From NCBI GenBank assembly GCA_002361235.1, contig DESI01000055.1:1-33660 (forward strand): 33,660 bases of DNA. The letters run 5' to 3'. Positions 24,201 through 30,963 of this stretch are shown piece after piece. The notes beneath the pieces were generated by a model. It worked only from the letters and a program-made list of their open reading frames with translations. It did no database searches and was not told the origin of the DNA. A program made the position numbers and the translations under genes. The DNA is from Porphyromonadaceae bacterium UBA3318. GTDB taxonomy: Bacteria > Bacteroidota > Bacteroidia > Bacteroidales > Muribaculaceae. Numbering within the stretch: position 1 is the first letter of the stretch; every line of letters begins with the position of its first letter.

Positions 24201-25810
24201 CGGTGAAGCACAACCTCAACACCAAGAAGCTGAGGCTCACGGCCGAGGTAGACGGCAAGCGCCGCAAGCTCAACTATAAGGTGAAGGACGCCAACACCAT
24301 CCAGATCACCGATACCGGTCACCAGCAGGTTAAGCTGCTGATTTCGCAGCTGCCCAACGCCGACAAACCGAGCATCGGCCAGGAGATAGCCGATCATTCG
24401 TTGCGTTTCTTGATGATGGTGCGCTCGGCATCGTTCCGCTGGCGCAGCGGCCATTCGCTGAATCTGCCGCTGTTCGCACCCAACGTCGGCGATATATTCG
24501 GCCAGAACAACAGCCACGGACCCATGACGCCCGGTCTGGACTTTGCTTTCGGTTTCTATGACAAGGATTATGTGGACAAGGCTCTGGAACGCGGCTGGCT
24601 CATCACGGACAGCGAACAGATCTCGCCCGCGTTGTGGAACAAGAGCAATGAGTTCAACTTCGAACTGAACCTTGAACCGATACGCGGTCTGAAGATATTG
24701 CTGACGTCCAATCTGACAGAAAGCCGCACGGAGCAGATGCAGTTCATGTATGCCGGCAATCCCACCACATTCTCCGGCCAATATGTGCGTACGCACTGCG
24801 CCATCGCCACGGCCATGCGCACCAGCAAGGCGTCCAACGGCTATGCGTCCAAGGAATTCAGCAACTTCTTGGCGTATATTCCGCAGGTGGCCGCAAGGGT
24901 AGAGGCCCAGTATGCCGGTACGAACTATCCTACCACCGGCTTCCTGGCCGACACCCCATACGCCGGTGCCGAATACGACGGCAAGAACGGCGGTGTCAGC
25001 GCCACAAGCCCTGATGTGCTTATCCCGGCATTTTTAGCCGCATACACCGGCACCAAGCCCGGCAAACAGACCCTTAACCTGTTCCCCGGCCTGTCGTCGA
25101 TGCTGCCCAACTGGCGCATCACTTACGACGGCCTAATCAACATCGGCAACCTGCGCCGCTGGTTCAAGTCGATTACACTGAACCACGCATATCAGTGCAC
25201 CTATTCCATAGGGTCGTATTCCAGCTACATGAACTGGGTGGGCAACGGCATGGGCGACAACGGTTTCGTGATGAACGAACAGACGCAGACGCCACAGCCT
25301 TCGTCGCCGTTCAACATCCCGTCCGTGGCCATTACCGAAAAGTTCGCGCCGCTGATCGGTGTGAAGGTGACGATGAAAAACGAACTGACGCTCAACGCCG
25401 AATACCGTGACGCCCGTACGCTGAACCTCAACACCTCGGCGGGTCAGATTGTGGAGACGTCCAGCAAGCAGCTTCAGGTGGGAGCAGGATATAAGATAGC
25501 CAACTTCAACAAGATACTGAAGATAGGCAGCAAGCAGGGTATGGTGAGCAACGACCTGACGCTGAATCTGGATTTCTCGTGGAGCCATAACCAGTCTCTG
25601 ATACGACGCATAGAGACGGCATACACGCAGGCCACTCAGGGCACCGAGACATTCTCCGTCAATTTCATGGCCAGCTATCAGCTGTCGAAGCGCATCACGC
25701 TTTCCATGTTCTTCGACCATCAGACCAACACGCCGTTAGTGTCCAACAACGCATATCCAACCAGCAATTCCAACTACGGCATTGCGGTGAACGTGTCGCT
25801 GGCAAGGTAG
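18275..25810 (+). CDS. sprA: Type IX secretion outer-membrane translocon SprA (Sov)
   Basis: A 2511-residue protein, the size of SprA, the giant barrel through which type IX secretion passes folded cargo over the outer membrane. A signal peptide lies near residues 12-31 (MAVMAVLIAVLPFGIIALPQ). Long stretches alternate aromatic and polar residues as in beta strands, for example FDFDSKIQATINASVGDKLKFNMTY near residue 215, and the protein ends in the barrel-like motif NYGIAVNVSLAR. A Lys/Asn/Asp-rich low-complexity loop lies near residues 1927-1965. The start is uncertain: a TTG at 18275 overlaps the ruvA stop and gives the signal peptide a basic N-region, while the ATG at 18308 gives 2500 residues. 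No frameshift or truncation is seen. Other type IX genes are not in this window. Confidence 0.95.
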   Translation: MKFVSGRSGRIMAVMAVLIAVLPFGIIALPQYYKSELKEPPSTPPAEAVLPPVGPGESPADTLQLPGRVHPTVPRGYDDYNNPEYPADLRDPSNIKTEVEYDPELGLYVFKTMVGDHVITTPYMMTPDQYENMMMRRDMYSYFNSRNTETFEKKDKEPFNIFDMNFSLGPLEKVFGPGGVRLQTQGSIQLSLGVKSNKTDNPALTKRNRRKTYFDFDSKIQATINASVGDKLKFNMTYNTDATFDFDSKNLKLTYEGKEDEIVKNFEVGNISMTTGSSLIRGGTSLFGVKGKFQFGKLTLTGLVSQQNSESKTVSTQGGVQSTKFEVKCDNYDANRHFFLAQYFYDNYDRFAARLPHVASGVKITRIEVWITNKNSNYQQSRNFVGFMDLGENHRLASDYWTPDLSFDNPSNQSNNLLQIIKSEYPGARNINQVTQTLAPLEAYGITGGRDFEKVESARLLNSSEYTLNDDLGYISLKSPLNTDEVLAVAYEYTYNGRVYQVGEFSSDVTTTTESLYLKMLRSTTVSPKLPMWKLMMKNIYSLGAYQMQSQNFKMQVKYLSDTTGTMINFLPVPPISNQPLLQVMNLDRIDSNQESNPDGFFDYIEGYTVQSSNGKIIFPVAEPFGRHLASKIGNEAIAKDYCYYELYDSTLIVARQFADKNKFSLVGEYQSSGGATIRLNAMNVPRGSVVVMAGGVVLTENSDYTVDYSMGIVTITNQSIIDSGTNVSVTLENQSLFSMQRKTLVGLDAQYRFNKDLTIGATLMHFSEKALTKKVNMGEEIINNTMWGVNLSYNKQFMWLTNLLNKIPTIKSTAPSQFSVNAEFAQLIPHKQKSGSSKGSSYIDDFEASQTAIDLRSPYSWFMASTPYDPGADALFPEAGLSNNVDYGKNRALLSWYYIDRTWTQRNSSTIPGYLKNDPEQMANPYVREITMTELFPNRELQYGEANWIQTLNLSFYPRERGPYNLDAENIDDQGNLLNPEKRWGGIMRKMDNSNFDSNNVEYIQFWLMDPFLDPDNPNTDGGDLYFNLGEISEDILKDGLKSYENGLPVDGDNQWMTETNWGRVSRQNSLTYAFENAPDARLLQDVGLDGLPNEDEFTFGSYKDYLDKLRARLSPSRIAEMQDDPFSAFNDPAGDNYHFYRSNWYDEHRSRLLDRYKHYNGVEGNSLSPEQSDNPQYQSARAVPDVEDINQDNTLNEYERYFQYKVSLRPQDLEVGRNFITDKIEQEVPTVAGKKRSVWYQFKIPLTQPDKVVGGINDFSTIRFIRMFMTGFREVTHLRFATLELVRGEWRDYKFNLNSRNDSPAEGELSQTVVNIEENSSREPVNYILPPGVDRAQDAGSTQATLLNEQSLQLKVQGLQPGDARGVYKNTQMDLRIYKRLQMWTHAEALVGDHTDLKNGDLSVFLRIGSDVKNNYYEYEVPLELTPFGQYSLYSSRDRAIVWPQSNYLDIALDNFPAVKVHRNRDKSAGTAGVGYNVLYSEQDPENAHNTISVLGNPSLSDVRVMLIGIRNRSNSVKDGIIWVNEMRVTDFNENGGWAVNANAALSISDIANVNFTWHRETDGFGAVDQGLASRRLDTYNQYNVSVQADAGKVLPEKAKLSAPIYYSKSEETTTPRYNPLDQDILLKDALDAAATKHEKDSIKSYAVTRKSVESFSISNFRFNVQSKKPMPWDPANFQLNFSFNKQRNVDPTTEYENTRDYRGSFQYSYTPYFKPLKPFSWIKSKKKAAKFLKDWEINWLFQSLTFYTSMHRYYYEQQTRSEVDVDFQLPVQVSKNFTWDRQLSINWNLIKSLQLSFASNTTARIEETIGAVNKKLFPDKYKQWKDTVLSSLKGLGTPWNYNQTFTATYRAPFNKIPFLDYLSGNVSYNSTYRWDKGATVDDVYLGNSIQNQSNWNADAKFNFETLYNKSKYLQRINKRFSASSSARNRNNDRNNGKNDKGKGALKNSKDKDDKDSKVKKVERAIQLADTAITVKHNLNTKKLRLTAEVDGKRRKLNYKVKDANTIQITDTGHQQVKLLISQLPNADKPSIGQEIADHSLRFLMMVRSASFRWRSGHSLNLPLFAPNVGDIFGQNNSHGPMTPGLDFAFGFYDKDYVDKALERGWLITDSEQISPALWNKSNEFNFELNLEPIRGLKILLTSNLTESRTEQMQFMYAGNPTTFSGQYVRTHCAIATAMRTSKASNGYASKEFSNFLAYIPQVAARVEAQYAGTNYPTTGFLADTPYAGAEYDGKNGGVSATSPDVLIPAFLAAYTGTKPGKQTLNLFPGLSSMLPNWRITYDGLINIGNLRRWFKSITLNHAYQCTYSIGSYSSYMNWVGNGMGDNGFVMNEQTQTPQPSSPFNIPSVAITEKFAPLIGVKVTMKNELTLNAEYRDARTLNLNTSAGQIVETSSKQLQVGAGYKIANFNKILKIGSKQGMVSNDLTLNLDFSWSHNQSLIRRIETAYTQATQGTETFSVNFMASYQLSKRITLSMFFDHQTNTPLVSNNAYPTSNSNYGIAVNVSLAR

Positions 25811-25816
25811 TGTAGC

Positions 25817-25909
25817 GGGAGAATTGGGAGGAATGGGAGTAATGGGAAAAGTGGGAGAAGTGGGAGGAATGGGAGTAATGGGAAAAGTGGGAGAAGTGGG
25901 AGGAATGGG
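25817..25909 (+). repeat. 9-bp G-triplet minisatellite (11 units), higher-order 36-bp repeat
   Basis: GGG occurs at 25817, 25826, 25835, 25844, 25853, 25862, 25871, 25880, 25889, 25898 and 25907, exactly every 9 bases. The units follow GGGANNANT and form a 36-bp super-unit of four 9-mers repeated about 2.6 times; the first two super-units differ at a single base. It begins 7 bases after the sprA stop. Eleven in-register G triplets with 6-base spacers make a G-quadruplex in the non-template strand or transcript possible. It is not coding in a sensible frame and has no inverted partner. Confidence 0.95.
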
Positions 25910-25933
25910 TGATTCAAAAAAATTTTAGAGTAG

Positions 25934-25963
25934 TGTCACAAATCGGGAAGCCGTAGCGTCTTA
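25934..25963 (+). promoter_or_regulatory. Candidate ECF-sigma-type promoter of the envelope operon
   Basis: TGTCAC (25934-25939), a 17-base spacer, then CGTCTTA (25957-25963). A CGTC-type -10 with an AAC/CAC-type -35 is the general form of promoters read by ECF sigma factors and does not resemble the TTTG/TANNTTTG promoters elsewhere in the window. The start would be near 25970, 22 bases before the barrel-protein ATG. An ECF factor is encoded in the same apparent operon, so autoregulation is likely by analogy; not shown. Confidence 0.5.
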
Positions 25964-25991
25964 TAATTGTAATTAATACTGATTCCACAAG

Positions 25992-28265
25992 ATGAATAAG
26001 AAAATTGTAGCGGTAACGGCTTTTTCCCTGATTTCATACCTAAACACTATAATAGCGGTTGCGGCGACCGCAGAGGTTCCCGACAGCACCGAATCCGCCG
26101 TGCCGACGGTCGAAACAGACACCGTCGGCGCGGCCGGATACACGGACCTTGAGGATTTCGTGATAGTGCAGCAGAAGAAATTGGTGGAGAGCGACGGCGC
26201 GAAACTTACATACAACGTGACCGAGGACCCGGAGTCGGGCAGCTCCAATATACTGGAGATCCTGCGCAAAGTGCCGGGTGTTACAGTTGATGCCGAGGAC
26301 AATGTAAAGGTCAACGGGCAGTCCAGCTTCAAGATCCTTATGAACAACCGCGAGGACCCGATGCTGAAAGGCGACCTTAAGACCGTGCTTAAATCCATAC
26401 CGGCGTCCTCGATCAAAAAGATAGAGGTTATTTCCGAGCCGGGAGCCAAGTACGAGGCCGAGGGAGTGGGAGGAATCCTGAATATCGTAACGGACCGGAA
26501 GCAGAATCTGAGCGGTTTCATGACGCAATTGTCGGGCTGGGTGAACTCCTGGCAGGCCGGAGGTTACATCAACTCGAGGTTCAAGGCCAACAAGGTTATG
26601 TTCGATGCTACGGTCAACTATAACAACGGCAAGATTTGGCCGCGCTGGAGCACCAGCGATCGTGAGCAGGAAGACCTGACCGGAGGCCCCAACCATCTGA
26701 TGCGGTCACATTCAAGATACAAGAGCGGTTGGGATTATGTGGGAGCCAACTTCAATATGTCCTGGGAACCGGATTCGCTCAATCTGTTTACATTGTCCGG
26801 ATATTACAGCTTCAACAGCTGGGGAAACGACAGCCGGGAGAATCGCACCATGTTCGGTAACGACATGTCGGTGCTGTGGAATCTGAACCGCAACGGCCGG
26901 AACCGCGGACGTTACAACGGATTCGGTTTCTCGGCTTCCTATCAGCATACTTTCGGACGCGAGGACCACACGCTCGTGGCCTCGTACGAATATGACTTAG
27001 GTCATAACAATCACTTTAACGATTATGTTACCGAAGCCATCGAAGGCGAGATTACGGAAGCGCCATGGTCGCGCAGCAACGAACTCAACAATTACGGCAC
27101 GCATGTGTTTCAGATAGATTATTCCAACAAGCTGAACAAGCATAATCTGATCGAGGCCGGTGCCAAGATGAATCTCAATCCTACTGACGCCGATACCAGG
27201 CCTTATTTCGGTACGGGTCCCGACGATGCCGTCCTGAACGAGTCCATGCGCGTGAAGCTAAGTCAGTTCAAGGATATATACGCTGCTTACGCTTCATGGT
27301 CCGGCACGTTCGACAAATGGAATCTCAAGACCGGATTGCGTTACGAGCATACACGCATGGGCCTGAAGTACAAGATAGGGGAGTATCCCGATTTCACCAC
27401 ACGTCTCAACGACGTGGTGCCGAACGCCGCCGTAAGCTATAACATCACGCAGGGATCGAGTCTGCGCGCCGCTTACCAGATGCGTATCTCGCGTCCAAGT
27501 CTGTGGAGACTGAATCCGTATGTAAACGTATTGACTCCCGGTCAGATTTCGTATGGTAATCCCGACCTTAAGAGCGAGAAGGGACACAACGTATCGCTGG
27601 CGTATTCCAATTACGACAGTAATAAAATCACCGGCGGCGCGAAGATTAACTACCGCTACGTGGCCAATGTGGTGAACGACATAATTTTCATGAAGGATAA
27701 CGTCATGAACACCACTTACGCCAACATCGGAAAATCCCATGCCGTCAGTCTCGATCTCAACGGAGACTGGAACATAATACCGGACCTTCGCTGGTCGATA
27801 TATGCCTCCACATCCTATACCTATATGATGGCGAATTCCGATATGCTCAAGGCTAAAAGATGCGGATGGCAGTTTGACGGCAACACAAATATCAATTATA
27901 AGTTGCCGTGCAAGGTGCGCCTCAGCGCATACGGCGGTTTCTATACGCCGTGGCTTGACCTGCAGAGCAGAGGCAGTCAGAACGGATATTATTACGGAAT
28001 CGGTGCCAGTCGTGCCTTCCTGAAAGACGACGCCCTGAATATCAGTGTGAATGCCGGAAATTTCCTCCCAACGCACCGCACCAACGGTTATACTCAGTCG
28101 GACGAAACTGTACGGTTCACCAGTCACAACCGTTACAGCCAGTGGAACGTGGGACTTAACATATCGTACAAGTTCGGCGGTCTGAAGGCAAGCGTGAAGA
28201 AGACGGCAGCCAACATAGAGAAGGAAGACAGCGGCCAGGGCGGCAGCCAAGGCGGCGGAAAGTAA
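25992..28265 (+). CDS. Outer-membrane beta-barrel protein with TonB-receptor-like plug
   Basis: A 757-residue protein. Signal peptide 1-25 (ending AVAATA). A plug-like domain is at about 60-180 (ILEILRKVPGVTVDAEDNVKVNG, then KTVLKSIPASSIKKIEVISEPGAKYEAEGVGGILNIVT), as in TonB-dependent receptors. It is followed by a long region of alternating strands ending SQWNVGLNISYKFGGLK. The N-terminal carboxypeptidase-like domain common in SusC-type receptors is absent, so it fits the outer-membrane beta-barrel family often found beside ECF sigma factors. The last 25 residues are Gly/Ser/Gln-rich. The substrate is unknown. The sigma-factor gene follows after 20 bases. Confidence 0.88.
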   Translation: MNKKIVAVTAFSLISYLNTIIAVAATAEVPDSTESAVPTVETDTVGAAGYTDLEDFVIVQQKKLVESDGAKLTYNVTEDPESGSSNILEILRKVPGVTVDAEDNVKVNGQSSFKILMNNREDPMLKGDLKTVLKSIPASSIKKIEVISEPGAKYEAEGVGGILNIVTDRKQNLSGFMTQLSGWVNSWQAGGYINSRFKANKVMFDATVNYNNGKIWPRWSTSDREQEDLTGGPNHLMRSHSRYKSGWDYVGANFNMSWEPDSLNLFTLSGYYSFNSWGNDSRENRTMFGNDMSVLWNLNRNGRNRGRYNGFGFSASYQHTFGREDHTLVASYEYDLGHNNHFNDYVTEAIEGEITEAPWSRSNELNNYGTHVFQIDYSNKLNKHNLIEAGAKMNLNPTDADTRPYFGTGPDDAVLNESMRVKLSQFKDIYAAYASWSGTFDKWNLKTGLRYEHTRMGLKYKIGEYPDFTTRLNDVVPNAAVSYNITQGSSLRAAYQMRISRPSLWRLNPYVNVLTPGQISYGNPDLKSEKGHNVSLAYSNYDSNKITGGAKINYRYVANVVNDIIFMKDNVMNTTYANIGKSHAVSLDLNGDWNIIPDLRWSIYASTSYTYMMANSDMLKAKRCGWQFDGNTNINYKLPCKVRLSAYGGFYTPWLDLQSRGSQNGYYYGIGASRAFLKDDALNISVNAGNFLPTHRTNGYTQSDETVRFTSHNRYSQWNVGLNISYKFGGLKASVKKTAANIEKEDSGQGGSQGGGK

Positions 28266-28285
28266 TCTTATCACTCGTCATTATA

Positions 28286-28789
28286 ATGATGACCGAGAAG
28301 GAATTTCGACAACGGGTACTGCCGCTTCAGCGATTGATGTATGGTTTGGCGCTGAAGATGGGTTTGCCCCCCGACGATGCCGCCGATGTGGTGCAGGAAA
28401 CACAGATCAAACTGTGGCGGCATCGTGTCGATATTCCGGACGATGACGGTGCGTTGAGGATGTATTCCCTTTCAACCCTGCGCAGGGAGTGCATCACGAT
28501 GATGCGGCGACGGAAACCGGCGGTAACGCTCGATGAAGTAGCCGAATTCAAGGCTCCGGAAGAAAGGGCGTCGACCGAATACCGCGACACACGGCACAGG
28601 ATTGAGGTCCTGATAGACTCGCTCCCGCCGGGACAAAGCAAGGTGGTAAGGCTGAGCAGCTTCGGAGGCCTTGACAACGCGGAGATAGCCGAAGCCACCG
28701 GAATGACGGAAGCGAATGTGAGGCAGTTGCTGTCACGCGGACGCCGAAGACTCCGGGAACTGATGGATAATAATAATCTTTCCTCATGA
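28286..28789 (+). CDS. ECF-type RNA polymerase sigma factor
   Basis: A 167-residue protein. Region 2 is visible as LMYGLALKMGLPPDDAADVVQETQIKLWRHR and region 4 as LIDSLPPGQSKVVRLSSFGGLDNAEIAEATGMTEANVRQLLSRGRRRLRELM, containing the helix-turn-helix that reads the -35 element. The short linker between them is typical of the extracytoplasmic-function group. The start is ATG 28286 or the adjacent ATG 28289. Its stop overlaps the start of the next gene (ATGA), the usual coupling of a sigma factor with its anti-sigma factor. It probably reads the promoter at 25934-25963 and other sites outside the window (inference). Confidence 0.93.
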   Translation: MMTEKEFRQRVLPLQRLMYGLALKMGLPPDDAADVVQETQIKLWRHRVDIPDDDGALRMYSLSTLRRECITMMRRRKPAVTLDEVAEFKAPEERASTEYRDTRHRIEVLIDSLPPGQSKVVRLSSFGGLDNAEIAEATGMTEANVRQLLSRGRRRLRELMDNNNLSS

Positions 28790-29550
28790 CTATGAACGAA
28801 TACAACGACATACGCGAAATACTGAACCGGTGGTACGACGGGAATACGACTCCCGCCGAGCAGCAGCGGCTTGCGGATTTCTTCGCCACGGACAGGGAGC
28901 TGCCCGCAGACCTGGAGATGGAGCGTGAGATGTTCCGTGCCATGACTGAGGCGGGGGAGGATTATGCCGAAATGCCGCATGATGTATCCGAGCGCATAAA
29001 CGCAGCCATTGAGGCGGAAATGGCCGGAGAAAGGGGGCCGCAACGCAAGGGCTTCGGATGGCGCCGGCGCGCTATGACTGCCTGTGCCGCCGCAGCATGT
29101 ATGGCTGTGGTATTGACGATACCGTTCCTGAAGTCAAGCGATAAGGCTATGGTCGGAGATAAGCCCGGAATGGCTTTAAGCGAAACGCCGGATGCCGGAC
29201 CGATATCGACCGACACGATGCTTTTTATGACGCCGGAACAGCCTCGGGCGGTCGCTCCTGCGGTTGAAAAGGAATCGAGGAAGTTGGCTTCGGCTCAAAA
29301 GAAATCATCGCGCAAGGCCGTGAAGTGTAAACCTGTGGAGACAGACGACGACGATTTGTATCTTTCGGAGGAGGAGGAAGAACGCCTTGTGGCAGCCAAT
29401 TACCATGTCGTAACCGACGAACGCGAGGCCAATGCCATACTCGGCGCCGTGTTCGTCCGACTGAAAAGCGGAATGACCGAGGAAAGCTACAAGATAAGCG
29501 ACGTCAAAGCCCGCTACGAAATGGAAATGAATGATATTTATGACCTATAA
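28786..29550 (+). CDS. Putative membrane-bound anti-sigma factor
   Basis: A 254-residue protein. The cytoplasmic N-terminal part (ILNRWYDGNTTPAEQQRLADFFATDRELP) has the short helical look of anti-sigma domains. It is followed by one membrane helix at about 96-115 preceded by RRR, and a periplasmic part with an acidic patch (ETDDDDLYLSEEEEERL) and a conserved-looking C-terminus with repeated DVKARYEM-type residues. It has no zinc-binding H-x3-C-x2-C motif. Its role is inferred mainly from position: translationally coupled to the sigma gene by ATGA overlap. A start at ATG 28792 is also possible. Confidence 0.72.
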   Translation: MTMNEYNDIREILNRWYDGNTTPAEQQRLADFFATDRELPADLEMEREMFRAMTEAGEDYAEMPHDVSERINAAIEAEMAGERGPQRKGFGWRRRAMTACAAAACMAVVLTIPFLKSSDKAMVGDKPGMALSETPDAGPISTDTMLFMTPEQPRAVAPAVEKESRKLASAQKKSSRKAVKCKPVETDDDDLYLSEEEEERLVAANYHVVTDEREANAILGAVFVRLKSGMTEESYKISDVKARYEMEMNDIYDL

Positions 29551-29576
29551 CCTTTAAAACCATATAATTACCTATT

Positions 29577-30086
29577 ATGAATATTAATAAATCACTCAAA
29601 TGTGCCAGAATCGTCACGCTTGTGGTAATGGCGTTGGTGTTACTGCCCTGTCAGGGACTGGCCCAGGATATATTTGCCGAACTCACGGGAATGGAAGGGG
29701 TGGAAAGCACATACGTGTCCGGACGGTTCGCGCACAACAAGCGTTATTGGATCTCCTCGGATGGTACGCACCGAATGAGTCTGGACCAGGGCTTCTCGTC
29801 GTTGTATTCCTATCAATGTTATTCCGAACGTAGCGTGGCGATGGCTAAGAAAATCCTTAAGAAATATCTCAAGGACAACCCGAATATCGAAGTAATGATG
29901 AGGACGACCCAGGACGTGCAGGAATATTCGGTGTACGAGAAATTAATCGATAACGGCGATAAGGTGACGCAGATGATAATATGGAACTCCGCCGGTCCAA
30001 GCGCCGTGGAAGTGTCGGTGATAAACTGGAAGAAAGGTCTCGGCAGAACCAAATCGAAGTACGAGGATGATGACAGCAAGGACTGA
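29577..30086 (+). CDS. Small exported protein (DUF4252-like)
   Basis: A 169-residue protein with a signal peptide (about 1-30, ending GLAQ) and no lipobox of normal form. The pattern FAELTGMEGVESTYVSGRFA, a Ser/Lys-rich middle with VAMAKKILKKYLK, and a C-terminal strand MIIWNSAGPSAVEVSVINWKKG resembles DUF4252 proteins that accompany ECF sigma factors in Bacteroidota. The family function is unknown. It lies 26 bases after the anti-sigma gene and 15 bases before the GIN-domain gene, so it belongs to the same unit. Its tail is acidic (DDDSKD). Confidence 0.72.
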   Translation: MNINKSLKCARIVTLVVMALVLLPCQGLAQDIFAELTGMEGVESTYVSGRFAHNKRYWISSDGTHRMSLDQGFSSLYSYQCYSERSVAMAKKILKKYLKDNPNIEVMMRTTQDVQEYSVYEKLIDNGDKVTQMIIWNSAGPSAVEVSVINWKKGLGRTKSKYEDDDSKD

Positions 30087-30101
30087 TAAGAGCGAATAAT
30101 C

Positions 30102-30860
30102 ATGAAAAGAACCATAATATCGATAATAGCCGTCGCCTTGTGTGCGGCCATAGCGGGAGCAAAAGAGCCTGCCGGCACCCTTACGCGTTTCCGTGGCGAA
30201 GAATTTTCCAAGGTGATGAATTATACCTCGTCGGATATCGAATATATCCCGGGTTCACCCCGTGTGGAGATCATAGGGTGTAAGGAAGCCCGCGAAAGCA
30301 TCATGCTTATGTCCCAAGGCGAGACGCTGATGATTCATGCCAGCGAGAACAGTTATGAAAAGGAGCCGGCAAAAATCAAGGTGTACGGCCACAAAGTGGA
30401 GAGTATCATGCTGTTTGGATCGGGCGATGGCAAGGTTGACGTGCTGTCCGGTTCAAACAGCACCTTGGCGTTGTACGGTTCAGGCGATATGACGGCCGGT
30501 AATGTCAGGGGAAATGTGGTGACGTTATTAGTTTTCGGTTCGGGCGACATGATTGTCGGCACGGCGGAAGCGTCGTCAGCTACCAAGGTGAATGTCGGTG
30601 GTTCGGGCGACATCCTGGTGCGTAAGATGAACTCCAGGTCGGTCGAAGCCAATGTGATGGGTTCGGGCGATCTGAACATCAATCTCGTCAATACAACGAC
30701 ATTGCGGGCCGTGGTGATGGGTTCCGGCGACATAACCTTAGTGGGCTCGTGCACCAACGCCAGCCTGATGTGCCAGGGCTCGGGCACCATTAATGCGCGC
30801 GGCCTGAAAGCCACCAAGGTCTCGAAGATAATACAGGGTTCCGGCGACATCCACAACTGA
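30102..30860 (+). CDS. GIN-domain exported protein (DUF2807-like) with GSGD repeat solenoid
   Basis: A 252-residue protein with a signal peptide cut near residue 20 (AIAGA). From residue 106 the motif GSGD recurs at 106, 126, 146, 167, 187, 207 and 246, with GSGT at 226, a spacing of 20 residues (21 once). Each turn is a set of short beta strands closed by the GSGD turn, the hallmark of the GIN/head domain of putative autotransporter-adhesin-like proteins and of a right-handed beta-helix. It is periplasmic or surface-exposed with unknown ligand. Last gene of the envelope operon. Confidence 0.88.
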   Translation: MKRTIISIIAVALCAAIAGAKEPAGTLTRFRGEEFSKVMNYTSSDIEYIPGSPRVEIIGCKEARESIMLMSQGETLMIHASENSYEKEPAKIKVYGHKVESIMLFGSGDGKVDVLSGSNSTLALYGSGDMTAGNVRGNVVTLLVFGSGDMIVGTAEASSATKVNVGGSGDILVRKMNSRSVEANVMGSGDLNINLVNTTTLRAVVMGSGDITLVGSCTNASLMCQGSGTINARGLKATKVSKIIQGSGDIHN

Positions 30861-30885
30861 CCGCCGACCCGTAACGGCTATTAAT

Positions 30886-30928
30886 AAGAATGAAGGGTGT
30901 ACCGGCTGCCGGTACACCCTTCATTCTT
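30886..30928 (+). terminator. Strong hairpin terminator of the envelope operon, probably two-way
   Basis: Perfect 20-bp stem (30886-30905 with 30909-30928), 3-base loop (CTG). It is followed by only a short T-containing stretch on the plus strand (TGACTG) and by TATTAA on the minus strand, so rho-independent release may be weak. It lies between the convergent GIN-domain and clpB genes and could end both transcripts. Confidence 0.7.
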
Positions 30929-30963
30929 TGACTGTAAGGACTTTAAAGGCCCTAATTTTTAGG

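Noticed and set aside
23630..24796. 388-codon frame opposite sprA
   Set aside because: Antisense shadow inside a long gene; no start context or recognisable domain.
25817..25909. CRISPR array
   Set aside because: The units are 9 bases with no unique spacers and no Cas genes nearby.
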